A DNA stretch of 64,000 nt from Izhakiella australiensis (GTDB lineage Bacteria; Pseudomonadota; Gammaproteobacteria; Enterobacterales; Enterobacteriaceae): assembly GCF_002006995.1 (NCBI RefSeq), contig NZ_MRUL01000003.1, positions 310,001 through 374,000 on the forward strand, in the 5' to 3' direction. The notes under the pieces were generated by a model. It did no database searches. It was not told the DNA's origin and saw only the letters and a list, made by a program, of their open reading frames with translations. Position 1 is the stretch's first letter. Every line of letters starts with the position of its first letter. This document shows positions 46,581-55,514 of the stretch, one piece after another. Made by a program: the position numbers and the translations under genes.

Positions 46581-48272
46581 ATGATGATGAGCGAAACCGT
46601 AAGCAAAGCCGTAGCCCGCGCAGTGCGTGCGCCTCACGGCAGCGAACTGCACTGTGCTAACTGGCTGATCGAGGCCGCTTACCGCATGATTCAGAACAAC
46701 CTCGATCCGGATGTGGCAGAGCGCCCGGAGGATCTGGTGGTTTATGGCGGCATCGGCAAAGCCGCGCGCAACTGGGAATGCTTCGAGCAGATCCTACGCT
46801 CGCTGCAGGCGCTGCAGGCAGATGAAACCCTGCTTATCCAGTCAGGCAAGCCGGTCGGCGTGTTCCGTACCCATGCCGATGCCCCGCGCGTGCTGCTGGC
46901 AAACTCCAACCTGGTTCCCCACTGGGCCAACTGGGATCACTTCCACGAGCTGGATAAAGCCGGTCTGATGATGTATGGCCAGATGACCGCCGGCTCCTGG
47001 ATTTATATTGGCGCGCAGGGCATCGTGCAGGGCACCTTTGAAACCTTTGTCGAAGCCGGTCGTCAGCATTACAACAACGATCTGTCCGGTAAGTGGATCC
47101 TCACCGCCGGTCTGGGCGGCATGGGCGGCGCTCAGCCTTTGGCCGGGGTACTGGCCGGTGCCTGCGTGCTGGCGATCGAATGCCAGGAATCGCGCATCGA
47201 TTTCCGCCTGCGCACCCGCTATGTCGACTATAAAGCCCGTACGCTGGATGAGGCCCTGGCGCTGATTAGCGATGCGACCGCGGCGAAAAAAGCGATCTCC
47301 GTCGGCCTGCTGGGCAATGCCGCCGAAATCGTTCCCGAATTGGTTAAACGCGCCAAAGCCGGCGGCGTGAAGCCGGATATTGTCACCGACCAGACCTCGG
47401 CGCACGATCCGGTCAACGGCTATCTGCCGGCCGGATGGAGCGTGGAACGCTGGATAGCCGGGCGCGCCAGCAATCCTAAAGCCGTCGAAAAAGCGGCACG
47501 CGCCTCAATGGCGGTTCACGTTCAGGCGATGCTCGATTTCCATCATATGGGTATTCCGACCGTTGATTACGGCAACAACATCCGCCAGGTTGCTCAGGAC
47601 GAAGGCGTGGCGAATGCCTTTGATTTCCCGGGCTTCGTTCCCGCCTATATCCGCCCGTTGTTTTGTGAAGGCAAAGGACCGTTCCGCTGGGTGGCGCTCT
47701 CTGGCGATCCGGAAGATATCTACAAAACCGACGCCAAGCTTAAAGAGCTGTTCCCGCACCATAAAACGCTGCATCGCTGGCTGGATATGGCACAAGAGCG
47801 CATTGCCTTCCAGGGCCTGCCTGCGCGTATTTGCTGGCTGGGCCTCGGCGAACGTCATATTGCCGGGCTGGCGTTTAACGAAATGGTGAGAAAAGGCGAG
47901 CTGAAAGCGCCGATCGTGATCGGACGCGACCACCTCGACTGCGGCTCTGTTGCCTCGCCGAACCGCGAAACAGAAGCAATGAAAGATGGTTCTGATGCGG
48001 TATCCGACTGGCCGCTGCTTAATGCGCTGCTCAACACTGCTGGCGGCGCGACCTGGGTCAGCCTGCATCACGGCGGCGGCGTCGGTATGGGCTTTTCTCA
48101 GCACGCCGGCGTGGTTATCGTCTGCGATGGCAGTAAAGAAGCCGATGCCCGCCTCGGCCGCGTACTGTGGAACGACCCGGCAACCGGCGTGATGCGCCAC
48201 GCTGATGCTGGCTACGAGCTGGCGCAGCAGTGCGCCCGTGAGTATGACCTGAACCTGCCGATGCAGAAGTAA
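46581..48272 (+). CDS. hutU: HutU, urocanate hydratase
   Basis: HutU is a 563-residue cytoplasmic enzyme that uses tightly bound NAD+ as an electrophile to convert urocanate to imidazolonepropionate. Characteristic segments are [21 protein letters not shown] near the start, the dinucleotide-binding [22 protein letters not shown] near residue 175, [16 protein letters not shown] near 272 and [20 protein letters not shown] near 450. AGAGGAAA precedes the first of three ATG-type start options. It lies in the hutH-hutU order, the reverse of the hutUH order in many enterics. Confidence 0.96.
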   Translation: MMMSETVSKAVARAVRAPHGSELHCANWLIEAAYRMIQNNLDPDVAERPEDLVVYGGIGKAARNWECFEQILRSLQALQADETLLIQSGKPVGVFRTHADAPRVLLANSNLVPHWANWDHFHELDKAGLMMYGQMTAGSWIYIGAQGIVQGTFETFVEAGRQHYNNDLSGKWILTAGLGGMGGAQPLAGVLAGACVLAIECQESRIDFRLRTRYVDYKARTLDEALALISDATAAKKAISVGLLGNAAEIVPELVKRAKAGGVKPDIVTDQTSAHDPVNGYLPAGWSVERWIAGRASNPKAVEKAARASMAVHVQAMLDFHHMGIPTVDYGNNIRQVAQDEGVANAFDFPGFVPAYIRPLFCEGKGPFRWVALSGDPEDIYKTDAKLKELFPHHKTLHRWLDMAQERIAFQGLPARICWLGLGERHIAGLAFNEMVRKGELKAPIVIGRDHLDCGSVASPNRETEAMKDGSDAVSDWPLLNALLNTAGGATWVSLHHGGGVGMGFSQHAGVVIVCDGSKEADARLGRVLWNDPATGVMRHADAGYELAQQCAREYDLNLPMQK

Positions 48273-48278
48273 GCGCCC

Positions 48279-48427
48279 CGCTCCCGGCCCGTCGGGCTGG
48301 GAGCGTCACGCCGGTTCGCCAATCTTCGCGCAAACCCGCACTCTGCCCACCCGGGCAGGGAGCGCCATACCGGTTCGCCAATCTTCACGCAAACCCGCGC
48401 TCTGCACGCCCGGGCAGAGCGCTTTTG
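48279..48427 (+). repeat. Tandem 59-base repeat of GC-rich hairpins after hutU
   Basis: Two diverged copies lie head to tail (48299-48357 and 48358-48416), sharing CCGGTTCGCCAATCTTC and CGCAAACCCGC, and a partial third copy begins at 48417. The segment contains successive strong stems: GCTCCC/GGGAGC (48280-48305), CTGCCC/GGGCAG, and GCTCTGC/GCAGAGC followed by TTTT (48421-48426). The last is terminator-like for hutU. The repeat looks like a duplicated terminator module. Confidence 0.7.
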
Positions 48428-48539
48428 TTATATTCTTTTTTATTCTGTTATAACGTAAAGATTGGTTGATTCCCCCTGAGCACCGCTGAATTTATGGTAG
48501 TTTTGGTTACCGGAGATCAGATTGCCAGGAAGATGTTGT

Positions 48540-49700
48540 ATGAACCTGCCCACCTCACTTATTGACCGCGCCGCCGCCTGGCGCCATCAGCTGCATGCGC
48601 ATCCTGAGCTGGGTTATCAGGAGCATAAAACCGCTGCACTGGTCGCCAGCGAACTTCGCGAATGCGGCCTGCAGGTGCATACCGGCCTGGCCGGAACGAG
48701 CGTTATCGGCACGCTGGAAAACGGCCCCGGTCCGGTTATTGGCCTGCGCGCCGATATGGATGCGCTGCCGGTTAGCGAACGCGGCAGCCCTGAATGGCGA
48801 TCGCAAAATGACGGCGTAATGCATGCCTGCGGCCATGATGGTCATACGGCGATGCTGCTGGCCGCCGCGCGCCATCTCAGCACCCGCCGCAGCTTCAGCG
48901 GCACGGTACATTTTATTTTCCAGCCGGCGGAAGAGAACCTCGGCGGGGCGCGCAAAATGGTCAGCGAGGGGCTGTTTAGCCGTTTCACGATGGATGCGAT
49001 TTACGGTATGCATAACTGGCCGGGCCTGCCGCTGGGTCATATCGGCGTTAATCCAGGCGCAATGATGGCATCCCTCGATACCTTTACCATCACCCTGCAG
49101 GGTAAAAGCTGTCATGCGGCGATGCCGGAAAACGGCGCGGACCCGATTGTCGCGGCGGCTCAGCTGGTCATGGCGCTGCAAACCATCCCGGCACGCCGAC
49201 TGTCGCCGCTCGCCTCAGCGGTTATCAGCGTAACGCAGATTAACGGCGGCGAAGCGATTAACGTTATACCCGATCTGGTCACTCTGCGCGGCACGCTGCG
49301 CTGTCTGCAAAACGACGTCCGCCAGCAGGTCAAAACGCTGATGGCCTCTTTCGTCGACAGCCTGACCGCGCCGATGGCGATTGAAAGCACCCTGACCTTT
49401 GCCGGCGATTACCCGGTAACCAGCAACCACCCTGCCGCCGCTCTGCGCGTGCGTGAGTGCGCGCAGGCACTGCTGCCAGCCGATCATCTTCACTGGGATA
49501 TTAATCCGTCGATGGCCTCAGAGGACTTCGCCTGTATGCTTGAACACTGTCCAGGGGCCTATTTCTGGATCGGCGTCGATGGCGCAACCCCTTCCGCGCC
49601 GCTGCACAATGCCAGCTATGACTTTAACGATGCCGTGTTAGCGCACGGCATCGCTTTTTGGGTCGGACTGGTAGAACACCTCTGTCCGCGCGCTCAATAA
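48540..49700 (+). CDS. M20-family amidohydrolase (hippurate hydrolase-like)
   Basis: This 386-residue dinuclear metal peptidase of the M20D group (aminoacylase/hippuricase/IAA-amino acid hydrolase) cleaves N-acyl amino acids. The metal ligands and catalytic residues are in HPELGYQE, RADMDALPV, HACGHDGHTAMLL, PAEENLGGARKM and SMASEDFACM. AGGAAG lies 7 bases before the ATG; a TTG six codons upstream is also in frame. It has no signal peptide. It follows the hut cluster but is separated from it by terminators. Its tail overlaps ybiB by 7 bases, end to end. Confidence 0.88.
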   Translation: MNLPTSLIDRAAAWRHQLHAHPELGYQEHKTAALVASELRECGLQVHTGLAGTSVIGTLENGPGPVIGLRADMDALPVSERGSPEWRSQNDGVMHACGHDGHTAMLLAAARHLSTRRSFSGTVHFIFQPAEENLGGARKMVSEGLFSRFTMDAIYGMHNWPGLPLGHIGVNPGAMMASLDTFTITLQGKSCHAAMPENGADPIVAAAQLVMALQTIPARRLSPLASAVISVTQINGGEAINVIPDLVTLRGTLRCLQNDVRQQVKTLMASFVDSLTAPMAIESTLTFAGDYPVTSNHPAAALRVRECAQALLPADHLHWDINPSMASEDFACMLEHCPGAYFWIGVDGATPSAPLHNASYDFNDAVLAHGIAFWVGLVEHLCPRAQ

Positions 49701-50668
49701 CCGGCATCCGCCAGCCGCTGCAACCCCGCTTCAATGCTGGCGGCGCGTCCGGCCGCCAGCAAGCAGCAAGCAACCTGTAGTCTCAGTGACTGCGGCACCG
49801 GCACTTCGCGCGCCAGGCAGCGCATCGTCCACTTCGCGGTATCTTCCGCGCTTTTCGACGCCGGTAAAGCGTCAGCGGCCAGGCTCAGCTCCGGCTGGCG
49901 CGCCACCAGCTCCTGCGGCTCTGCGCCACGACGAATAAGCGTTATCGCCGGGCAGCGCTGGGGATTGGCATAGACTTCCCCCTCCGTGCCGTTCAGCAAC
50001 AGCGCGCTGGCGTCCAGCTGCTGAAAAAAGTCGCCAACGCGCGCAACGTATTCAGGATGAGAAACACTGGACAGGCGCAGCGTTTGCTGTTCACCAAACG
50101 GTGAAAGCAGCTTAGCCAGCGTATGGGCGCTGTTACGCACCCCCAGCTGCCAGCGCAACGCCAGCTGCGCTGCGAGCGAAGGGCAAAGCGTTTCTATACT
50201 GATAAATGCGACCTGTCCGTGGTCCAGCGCCTGCTGCGCCTGTTCAACGCTGGCGGCAGGCTGAATGCCTGAAGCGGCAAAAACCTGCTCGCTGGTTACC
50301 CGGGTTTCATCTTCGCGCACGCCATGCACCAGCACCGGAAAGTCCAGCTTGTTGAGCAGCAGCGCCAGCAGCGGTGTCAGGTTGGCCTGGCGGCGGGCGC
50401 CGTTATAGCTGGGAATGGTCACCGGCAGCGGCCGACCGACCGGCGCCTTCAGCTGCGCCACCCTTTCCTGCATCGCCTGATAGAAACCCGGCATCTCCTC
50501 CGGCCCCTCACCCTTAATGCGCAGGGCGATAAGTATGGCGCCCAGCGCCAACGGCGGAACCTCACCGGCCAGCATCTGGCGGTAAAGGTCGCAGGCGGTC
50601 TGGCGATCCAGATGGCGCGCGTGATTTTTACCGCGGCCAATCTCTTTAATTATCTGATTAAATTCCAT
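49694..50668 (-). CDS. ybiB: YbiB, TrpD2-type glycosyltransferase-fold protein
   Basis: YbiB is a 324-residue protein with the fold of anthranilate phosphoribosyltransferase (TrpD2 family). In E. coli it is a nucleic-acid-binding protein rather than a tryptophan enzyme. The N-terminus IIKEIGRGKNHARHLDR, the PSYNGARRQANLTPLLALLL segment and the GVRNSAHTLAKLL and RLSSVSHPEYV motifs match E. coli YbiB. It starts 9 bases after dinG, the E. coli arrangement in which both belong to the DNA-damage response. Confidence 0.93.
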   Translation of the reverse strand: MEFNQIIKEIGRGKNHARHLDRQTACDLYRQMLAGEVPPLALGAILIALRIKGEGPEEMPGFYQAMQERVAQLKAPVGRPLPVTIPSYNGARRQANLTPLLALLLNKLDFPVLVHGVREDETRVTSEQVFAASGIQPAASVEQAQQALDHGQVAFISIETLCPSLAAQLALRWQLGVRNSAHTLAKLLSPFGEQQTLRLSSVSHPEYVARVGDFFQQLDASALLLNGTEGEVYANPQRCPAITLIRRGAEPQELVARQPELSLAADALPASKSAEDTAKWTMRCLAREVPVPQSLRLQVACCLLAAGRAASIEAGLQRLADAGY

Positions 50669-50677
50669 GTTCGACTC

Positions 50678-52840
50678 TCAGCGACGGCGCCAGCGGCGCG
50701 GCTTTTTGTTTTGCTCCACGGGCGGCGCCTGCGGCAGCTCTCCCTCCGGCAGCGCCGGTTGCTCAAGCGGAAACACCGGCAGCGCCGCCAGCAGGCGTTT
50801 ACCGTAGCTTTTCGTCAGCAACCGACGATCGTAAATAATTATCTCACCGCGGCATTCATGACTGCGAATCAGCCGCCCAACCTGCTGAATCAGGTTAAAA
50901 GAGGCGCCGGGCAGACTTTGCACCTCGAACGGATAGCGCTTCAGGCTCTTCAGCCATTCGCCTTCGGTCAAAATAACCGGGCTGTCGATGGGAGGGAAAG
51001 CAATTTTATGAATATGCACCTGAGTCAGCAGTTCCCCCTTTAAATCCAGGCCTTCGGCAAAGGATTGTAGCCCTACCAGAACGCTGGTCTCTCCGCGATT
51101 CACGCGCTGGCGATGCAGGGCAATCAGCGCCGGTCGGGGCTTATCGCCCTGCACCAGCATCGTCAGACGCAGCGCCGGCAGCAGCGCGATAAAATGCTGC
51201 ATTGCCCGGTTACTGGCAAACAGCACTAAAACGCCTTTATGCCGCTGTTCGTTCATCTGCTGGCGAAAGAAGTGCGCCATCTCCGCCAGATGCCGGGCTT
51301 CGCCGGTGAGCGTTGGCTCCTGGGTTAGCTGCGGGATCAGCAGGCGCCCCTGTTCAACATGATTAAATGGCGAACTGAGGGTAATGAAGCGATCGTCGGC
51401 GCGCTCAGCCAGGCCGCTCATCTCCTGTAAACGATTAAAACTGTTCAGCGAACGCAGGGTCGCGGAGGTTAATACAACGTGGGGAACGCTGCGCCACAGC
51501 AGGTTTTCCAGCTGTTCACTGACGCGGATACCCGCGCAGTGAAACTGTAATAATTCCTGGCCATCACGCAGATCGCGCGTCACCCATTTAGACACCGGCG
51601 CGCCGGAGGCTTCATTCATCGCCGCCAGCCGCCACAGTTTACTGGTGGCTTCGAACCAGCCCAGCGCCCGGCTCATTTGCAGCAGGGCAGTATGCAATTT
51701 AACGATGTCGTGCTTCGCCGTTTTTTCGCTCAGATCGTTGAGCAGTGCTTCCGCAAGGCTGCGCAGTCCCTCACTCAGCTTCGCCAGCCGCGCGCACAGC
51801 GTCATCACCTCATCTGGCAACTGGCCCATTTCGAAGCGATGTTCCCCTGGCTGGCCGTCCGGCGGCAGCCAGAGCGCCAGCATACGTGCCAGACTTTGCA
51901 GGTGTTCGCGCACTTCTTCACAGTGCTGCGCAAGGCGCTCAGCATTCCCCAGCCCAGGCGGCGATTTCGGGCGAAACTGCGTCATACAAAGCTCAACCAG
52001 CCGCTGGAACAGGTCCAGCTGAACGGTACTCCAGCCGGGGGTGATTTCCCCGCTCATTTCCAGCGCATCGCGCGCCACGTCCGGCAGGTGATGTCCCTCA
52101 TCAATCACTAACAGCAGATCTTTCGCTGGCGGCAGCACGGAATCGCTCTCCAGCGCCGCCATCACCAGCGCGTGATTGCTGACGATGACATCCGCATTTT
52201 CCATTTCGCGCCGGGCCAGAAAGAAAGGACAGGTTTTGAACCAGTGGCAGTTATTACGCAGGCAGCTGGCTTTATCGGTGCTCAGTCGCTGCCACAGGCC
52301 ATCATTGATATTGTCATCGCAGTGGTCGCGCAGGCCATCCCATTCAAAACGATCCAGCGACTTTTGCAACCCGGCGCACAGCTTCTGCTCTTCTTTACTG
52401 GCGCTGAAGGTTTCCTCTTGCAGGTACATCAGCAGATCCTGTTGCTGATCCTGACTCGCCAACGCCGCCAGATTGCGCGGGCAAACATAGCGGCCGCGAC
52501 CGTAGGCGGCGGTAAAACGCAGCCCGGGGATCAGCGTTTGCAGCAGTGGCAAATCCTTGGCGTAAATCTGGTCCTGCAAAGCAACGTTGGCGGTGCTTAC
52601 CACCAGCGGCTTCTCTTCGGCCCGTCCGATGGCGATACCGGGGATCAGATAAGACAGGGTCTTGCCGACGCCGGTAGGCGCCTCAATCGCCAGATGACGA
52701 CCGGCCTCACCCGCCAGCGTGCGCGCCACTTCGGCAATCATCTGGCGCTGGGCCGCGCGGGGAATAAAATCGGGAATTTGCTGCTGCAGGGCTTTATACC
52801 ACTGAGCAATCTGCTCTTTTAATGCCGGAGTTAACGCCAT
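50678..52840 (-). CDS. dinG: DinG, iron-sulphur ATP-dependent DNA helicase
   Basis: DinG is a 720-residue 5'-3' helicase of the XPD/Rad3 group that unwinds R-loops, D-loops and forked DNA. Walker A is EAPTGVGKTLSYL near residue 52, and the DEAH-type box is VIDEGHHLPD near 245. Four cysteines that hold the 4Fe-4S cluster are present (YVCPRN, then SCLRNNCHWFKTC). The C-terminal helicase motif is QQVGRLIRS near 650. The ATG at 52840 opens the conserved MALTPALKEQI. No LexA box is visible in the 54-base gap upstream, unlike the E. coli gene. Confidence 0.95.
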   Translation of the reverse strand: MALTPALKEQIAQWYKALQQQIPDFIPRAAQRQMIAEVARTLAGEAGRHLAIEAPTGVGKTLSYLIPGIAIGRAEEKPLVVSTANVALQDQIYAKDLPLLQTLIPGLRFTAAYGRGRYVCPRNLAALASQDQQQDLLMYLQEETFSASKEEQKLCAGLQKSLDRFEWDGLRDHCDDNINDGLWQRLSTDKASCLRNNCHWFKTCPFFLARREMENADVIVSNHALVMAALESDSVLPPAKDLLLVIDEGHHLPDVARDALEMSGEITPGWSTVQLDLFQRLVELCMTQFRPKSPPGLGNAERLAQHCEEVREHLQSLARMLALWLPPDGQPGEHRFEMGQLPDEVMTLCARLAKLSEGLRSLAEALLNDLSEKTAKHDIVKLHTALLQMSRALGWFEATSKLWRLAAMNEASGAPVSKWVTRDLRDGQELLQFHCAGIRVSEQLENLLWRSVPHVVLTSATLRSLNSFNRLQEMSGLAERADDRFITLSSPFNHVEQGRLLIPQLTQEPTLTGEARHLAEMAHFFRQQMNEQRHKGVLVLFASNRAMQHFIALLPALRLTMLVQGDKPRPALIALHRQRVNRGETSVLVGLQSFAEGLDLKGELLTQVHIHKIAFPPIDSPVILTEGEWLKSLKRYPFEVQSLPGASFNLIQQVGRLIRSHECRGEIIIYDRRLLTKSYGKRLLAALPVFPLEQPALPEGELPQAPPVEQNKKPRRWRRR

Positions 52841-52894
52841 AACCACCACTTTGCGACATGCTGATGGCTATTGTCCCACAGCGCGGCTCAGACG

Positions 52895-53362
52895 TCAGCC
52901 GCCATCATTTAAATTGCGCCCCAGGCAGACCGCTTCCTGTTTGCCGCAGTAAGGCGCGAAGGCGGAGATCGGCTGATATCCCCTGTGCAGATAAAAATCG
53001 ACCGCCCGCTGATTAATCCTGCGCGTTTCCAGCCAGACGGCGTGATAACCGGCTTCACGCGCACGGGACTCAAGAAAACGCAGCAGCGCCGTGCCGGCGC
53101 CGGCGCTGCTTTTTAGCGCAAACATGCGCTTAAGCTCGGCAACACCCGCATAACCAGGTAAAGGACGTATCGCCCCACAGCCCAGCAGGTTGCCAGCGCC
53201 ATCGCGGGCGATGGCAAAACAGCAGCCCGGCTGCGCCATTGCAGCGGCATCGAATTTACCCTGGCCGCTGCTGCCAGTAATCGCTTTCAGGGTTTGCGAC
53301 AGTGCCGCCATCAACATGCCGGCGTCTTCGGATAGCGCACTTTCCTCGGCGACGATGATCAC
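52895..53362 (-). CDS. GNAT-family acetyltransferase
   Basis: This 155-residue N-acetyltransferase shows GCGAIRPLPGYAGVAELKRMF (strand 4) and an acetyl-CoA site AGAGTALLRFLESRAREAGY. The tail RINQRAVDFYLHRGYQPI is the usual strand 6-7 region. The substrate is unknown, though the VAELKRMF pattern is common in small-molecule acetyltransferases of the YitI/PhnO type. It overlaps the preceding acetyltransferase gene by 4 bases, so it is third in an operon of regulator, acetyltransferase and acetyltransferase. Confidence 0.83.
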   Translation of the reverse strand: MIIVAEESALSEDAGMLMAALSQTLKAITGSSGQGKFDAAAMAQPGCCFAIARDGAGNLLGCGAIRPLPGYAGVAELKRMFALKSSAGAGTALLRFLESRAREAGYHAVWLETRRINQRAVDFYLHRGYQPISAFAPYCGKQEAVCLGRNLNDGG

Positions 53363-53883
53363 GCGGCCCCCAGCGGCTTGTACATCACCGTGGTTGCATC
53401 CAGTACACCTTCCGTCGACAGCGCGTAGGCGGGTATCTGTCCGGCAATCTTCCAGCCGAGGGTGAGATATAGCCCCTGCGCATGGTCATCGCTGCGGGTA
53501 TCCAATACCAGCAGAGTTCGCCCTGCACGGCGCGCATACTCTTCTGCCATCAGCATCAGCGTTCTGGCGATCCCCTGTCGCCGCGCCGTCGGGCGCACCA
53601 GCAGCTTACACACCTCAGCACGATGCATACCGTTAGCCGGCATCGCCATCACCACCATTACCGTCGCGACAATTTCATCGCCCTGCCTGGCAACCGCCAA
53701 CGCCTTTTCACCTTGCGCGACCGCCTGAATGCCAGCCTGCCAGAAGTCCCGGATGGTTTTATCATCGGCTGCATCAATAAAACCAACGCTGGCGCCCTCA
53801 GCCACGCAGTCCGTCAATACCCGACACAGCGCCGCCAGCTGCTGCTGCGCCTGTTCACCATTTAACCATTCATAGTTAATCAT
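53359..53883 (-). CDS. GNAT-family acetyltransferase
   Basis: This 174-residue acetyltransferase is related to tabtoxin-resistance/TTR-like enzymes. The acetyl-CoA-binding segment is LVRPTARRQGIARTLMLMAEEYARRAG near residues 98-124, and LVLDTRSDDHAQGLYLTLGWK follows. The ATG at 53883 shares a base with the stop of the XRE-cupin gene (TGATG), so the frame, which is open further upstream, is not used there. The substrate is unknown; context suggests control by the upstream regulator. Confidence 0.85.
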   Translation of the reverse strand: MINYEWLNGEQAQQQLAALCRVLTDCVAEGASVGFIDAADDKTIRDFWQAGIQAVAQGEKALAVARQGDEIVATVMVVMAMPANGMHRAEVCKLLVRPTARRQGIARTLMLMAEEYARRAGRTLLVLDTRSDDHAQGLYLTLGWKIAGQIPAYALSTEGVLDATTVMYKPLGAA

Positions 53884-54446
53884 CAGCGGTTCACCACCAG
53901 TAAGTAATGTGCCCCTTCGGCTTCCGGCGCGTGAAATACGCTGCGCCCCTGCAAATGAAAACGCAGGCTGTCCCCGGCTTGCAGACGCCATTGCTGCTGC
54001 TCCACGCTTAGCAGCAGTACGCCATCCAGCATCCAGATATGTTGTTCAATACCCGCCATTGGCGGCCGGTCATACTCAATACGCGCCCCGCCGCGCAGCT
54101 GCCCTTCCACCAGTTCAGCGCGAAAATCCGCCGCGGGCGGCGACAGGTTGCGACGGGTAAAGCCGCTGGCTTTATCCTGCCAAACCGGCTGCCTGGCTCG
54201 CGATAAATGGACAGCGGCAGGCATTTCAACCTCGCTGAGCAGCCGTGACATGGTCATGCCATAAACCCGACAAAGCTGATTAAGCAAGGTGGCGGTGGGG
54301 CTGGTTTCCCCGCGTTCGATGCGCGATAGCGAGGCCCGACTGATGGCGCTGGCTTCCGCCAGCGTCTCCAGCGACCAGCCCCTTTCCTGGCGCAGAGCCA
54401 CCAGCCGCTGCGCCAGACGAGCCTCGGTTGTTGATGCAGGATGCAT
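53883..54446 (-). CDS. XRE-family regulator with cupin sensor domain
   Basis: This 187-residue protein has an N-terminal helix-turn-helix (about 12-65, LAQRLVALRQERGWSLETLAEASAISRASLSRIERGETSPT) and a C-terminal cupin (about 105-185). Such proteins sense small metabolites and often control linked enzymes. AGAGG lies 5 bases before the ATG at 54446. It is the first gene of an operon with two acetyltransferases, all joined by overlapping stops and starts. Two TCTC-N6-GAGA elements just upstream suggest self-control. Confidence 0.88.
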   Translation of the reverse strand: MHPASTTEARLAQRLVALRQERGWSLETLAEASAISRASLSRIERGETSPTATLLNQLCRVYGMTMSRLLSEVEMPAAVHLSRARQPVWQDKASGFTRRNLSPPAADFRAELVEGQLRGGARIEYDRPPMAGIEQHIWMLDGVLLLSVEQQQWRLQAGDSLRFHLQGRSVFHAPEAEGAHYLLVVNR

Positions 54447-54452
54447 ATCACC

Positions 54453-54485
54453 TCTCAAAATTGAGAAATATTCTCTTAATTGAGA
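54453..54485. promoter_or_regulatory. Paired operator before the XRE-cupin operon
   Basis: Two 14-base elements of the form TCTC-N6-GAGA (54453-54466, core AAAATT; 54472-54485, core TTAATT) are spaced 19 bases centre to centre, right before the ribosome site. They probably bind the XRE-cupin dimer. Confidence 0.55.
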
Positions 54486-54602
54486 TAATGCCATTAAAAC
54501 CGTCGTCGGATCAAATTGTACATATAAAAAATGGTTGTACAGATTAGTCGTATTGGTTAAGTTTAAGATGCAGCAGTCTGAAAGTCTGAGTTAAGGAAGG
54601 TA

Positions 54603-55334
54603 ATGGCTATTTATAGTATTGGCGATGTGGCCGAACGTTGTGGCATTAATCCGGTTACGCTACGTGCCTGGCAGCGTCGCTATGGATTACTCAAGCCAAA
54701 ACGCACGGAAGGCGGACATCGTCAATTTGATGACGAGGATATTCAGCGCATTGAAGAGATCAAGCGCTGGATTGAAAGCGGCGTGCCGGTCGGTAAAGTT
54801 AAAGCGTTGCTGGAAGGCGCCAGCGTAGAAGTCCACGACGGCTGGACCGCCCTGCAGGAAGAGATGATGATGGTGCTGCGCCACGTCCGCCCTGCGAAAC
54901 TGCGCGCCAGAATAATGTCAGTTGGTCGCGAACATCCGGTTGATGCGCTTATCGATCACGTTTTCGTCCCCGTGCGCCAGCGTCTGGGGCTCGATCAGAA
55001 CACCGCCCGAACCATGTGTAGCCTGCTGGACGGCGCGCTGATCGATCACGTTGTTTTTTGCCTCAACGCCGCCCGTAAAAAAGCGGGTAAAGATGCGCTG
55101 CTGATTGGCTGGGGCAACGAAGATCGCACCCGCCTGTGGCTGGAAGCATGGCGCCTGTCCCAGCATGGATGGCGTATTGACGTGCTGGCCGAACCGCTCG
55201 ACCATCCCCGGCCGGAACTTTTCCCCGGCCAGCATCTGTTTGTCTACACCGGAAAAAAACTCTCACACCGCCAGCTGGAACAGCTTTCTCACTGGCAGGA
55301 ACAGGGTTTCTCGATCGCCGCTCACGGTAGCTAA
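54603..55334 (+). CDS. mlrA: MlrA, MerR-family regulator of curli and biofilm
   Basis: This 243-residue MerR-like activator has the same length as E. coli MlrA and a nearly identical DNA-binding domain ([41 protein letters not shown], residues 6-46). The C-terminal domain is related to cobalamin-binding regulators, but the DxHxxG cobalamin motif is not present. In E. coli it activates csgD with RpoS under c-di-GMP control. GGAAGG precedes the ATG. It is followed by yohO and the yehWXY-osmF operon, the same order as in E. coli. Confidence 0.93.
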   Translation: MAIYSIGDVAERCGINPVTLRAWQRRYGLLKPKRTEGGHRQFDDEDIQRIEEIKRWIESGVPVGKVKALLEGASVEVHDGWTALQEEMMMVLRHVRPAKLRARIMSVGREHPVDALIDHVFVPVRQRLGLDQNTARTMCSLLDGALIDHVVFCLNAARKKAGKDALLIGWGNEDRTRLWLEAWRLSQHGWRIDVLAEPLDHPRPELFPGQHLFVYTGKKLSHRQLEQLSHWQEQGFSIAAHGS

Positions 55335-55406
55335 AGCACGCCCCATCCAGCTAAAAATTTTAAAAGGGCGTATACTGCGCCTTTTCTTCGCAACGGGTTT
55401 TCGCAT

Positions 55407-55514
55407 ATGAACTGGCAAAAAATTGCTGTCACCCTACTGTTTCTGTTTATGGCAATCGGGGGCGTAGGCGGCGTAATGCTGGTCGGCTACTCGGTGATTA
55501 TTCACGCCAGGTAG
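55407..55514 (+). CDS. yohO: YohO, small membrane protein of 35 residues
   Basis: The peptide begins [19 protein letters not shown] and ends SVIIHAR. It has one membrane helix (about 6-30), and its length and [11 protein letters not shown] core match E. coli YohO (35 residues, GGIGGVMLAGY). The gene lies between mlrA and yehW exactly as in E. coli. A TATACT -10-like element at 55371-55376 may be its promoter. Its last 13 bases overlap the end of yehW on the other strand. Its function is unknown. Confidence 0.9.
   Translation: MNWQKIAVTLLFLFMAIGGVGGVMLVGYSVIIHAR

Noticed and set aside
48299-48416. CRISPR-like repeat
   Set aside because: The two units are adjacent, with no spacers between repeats, and no cas genes are near.
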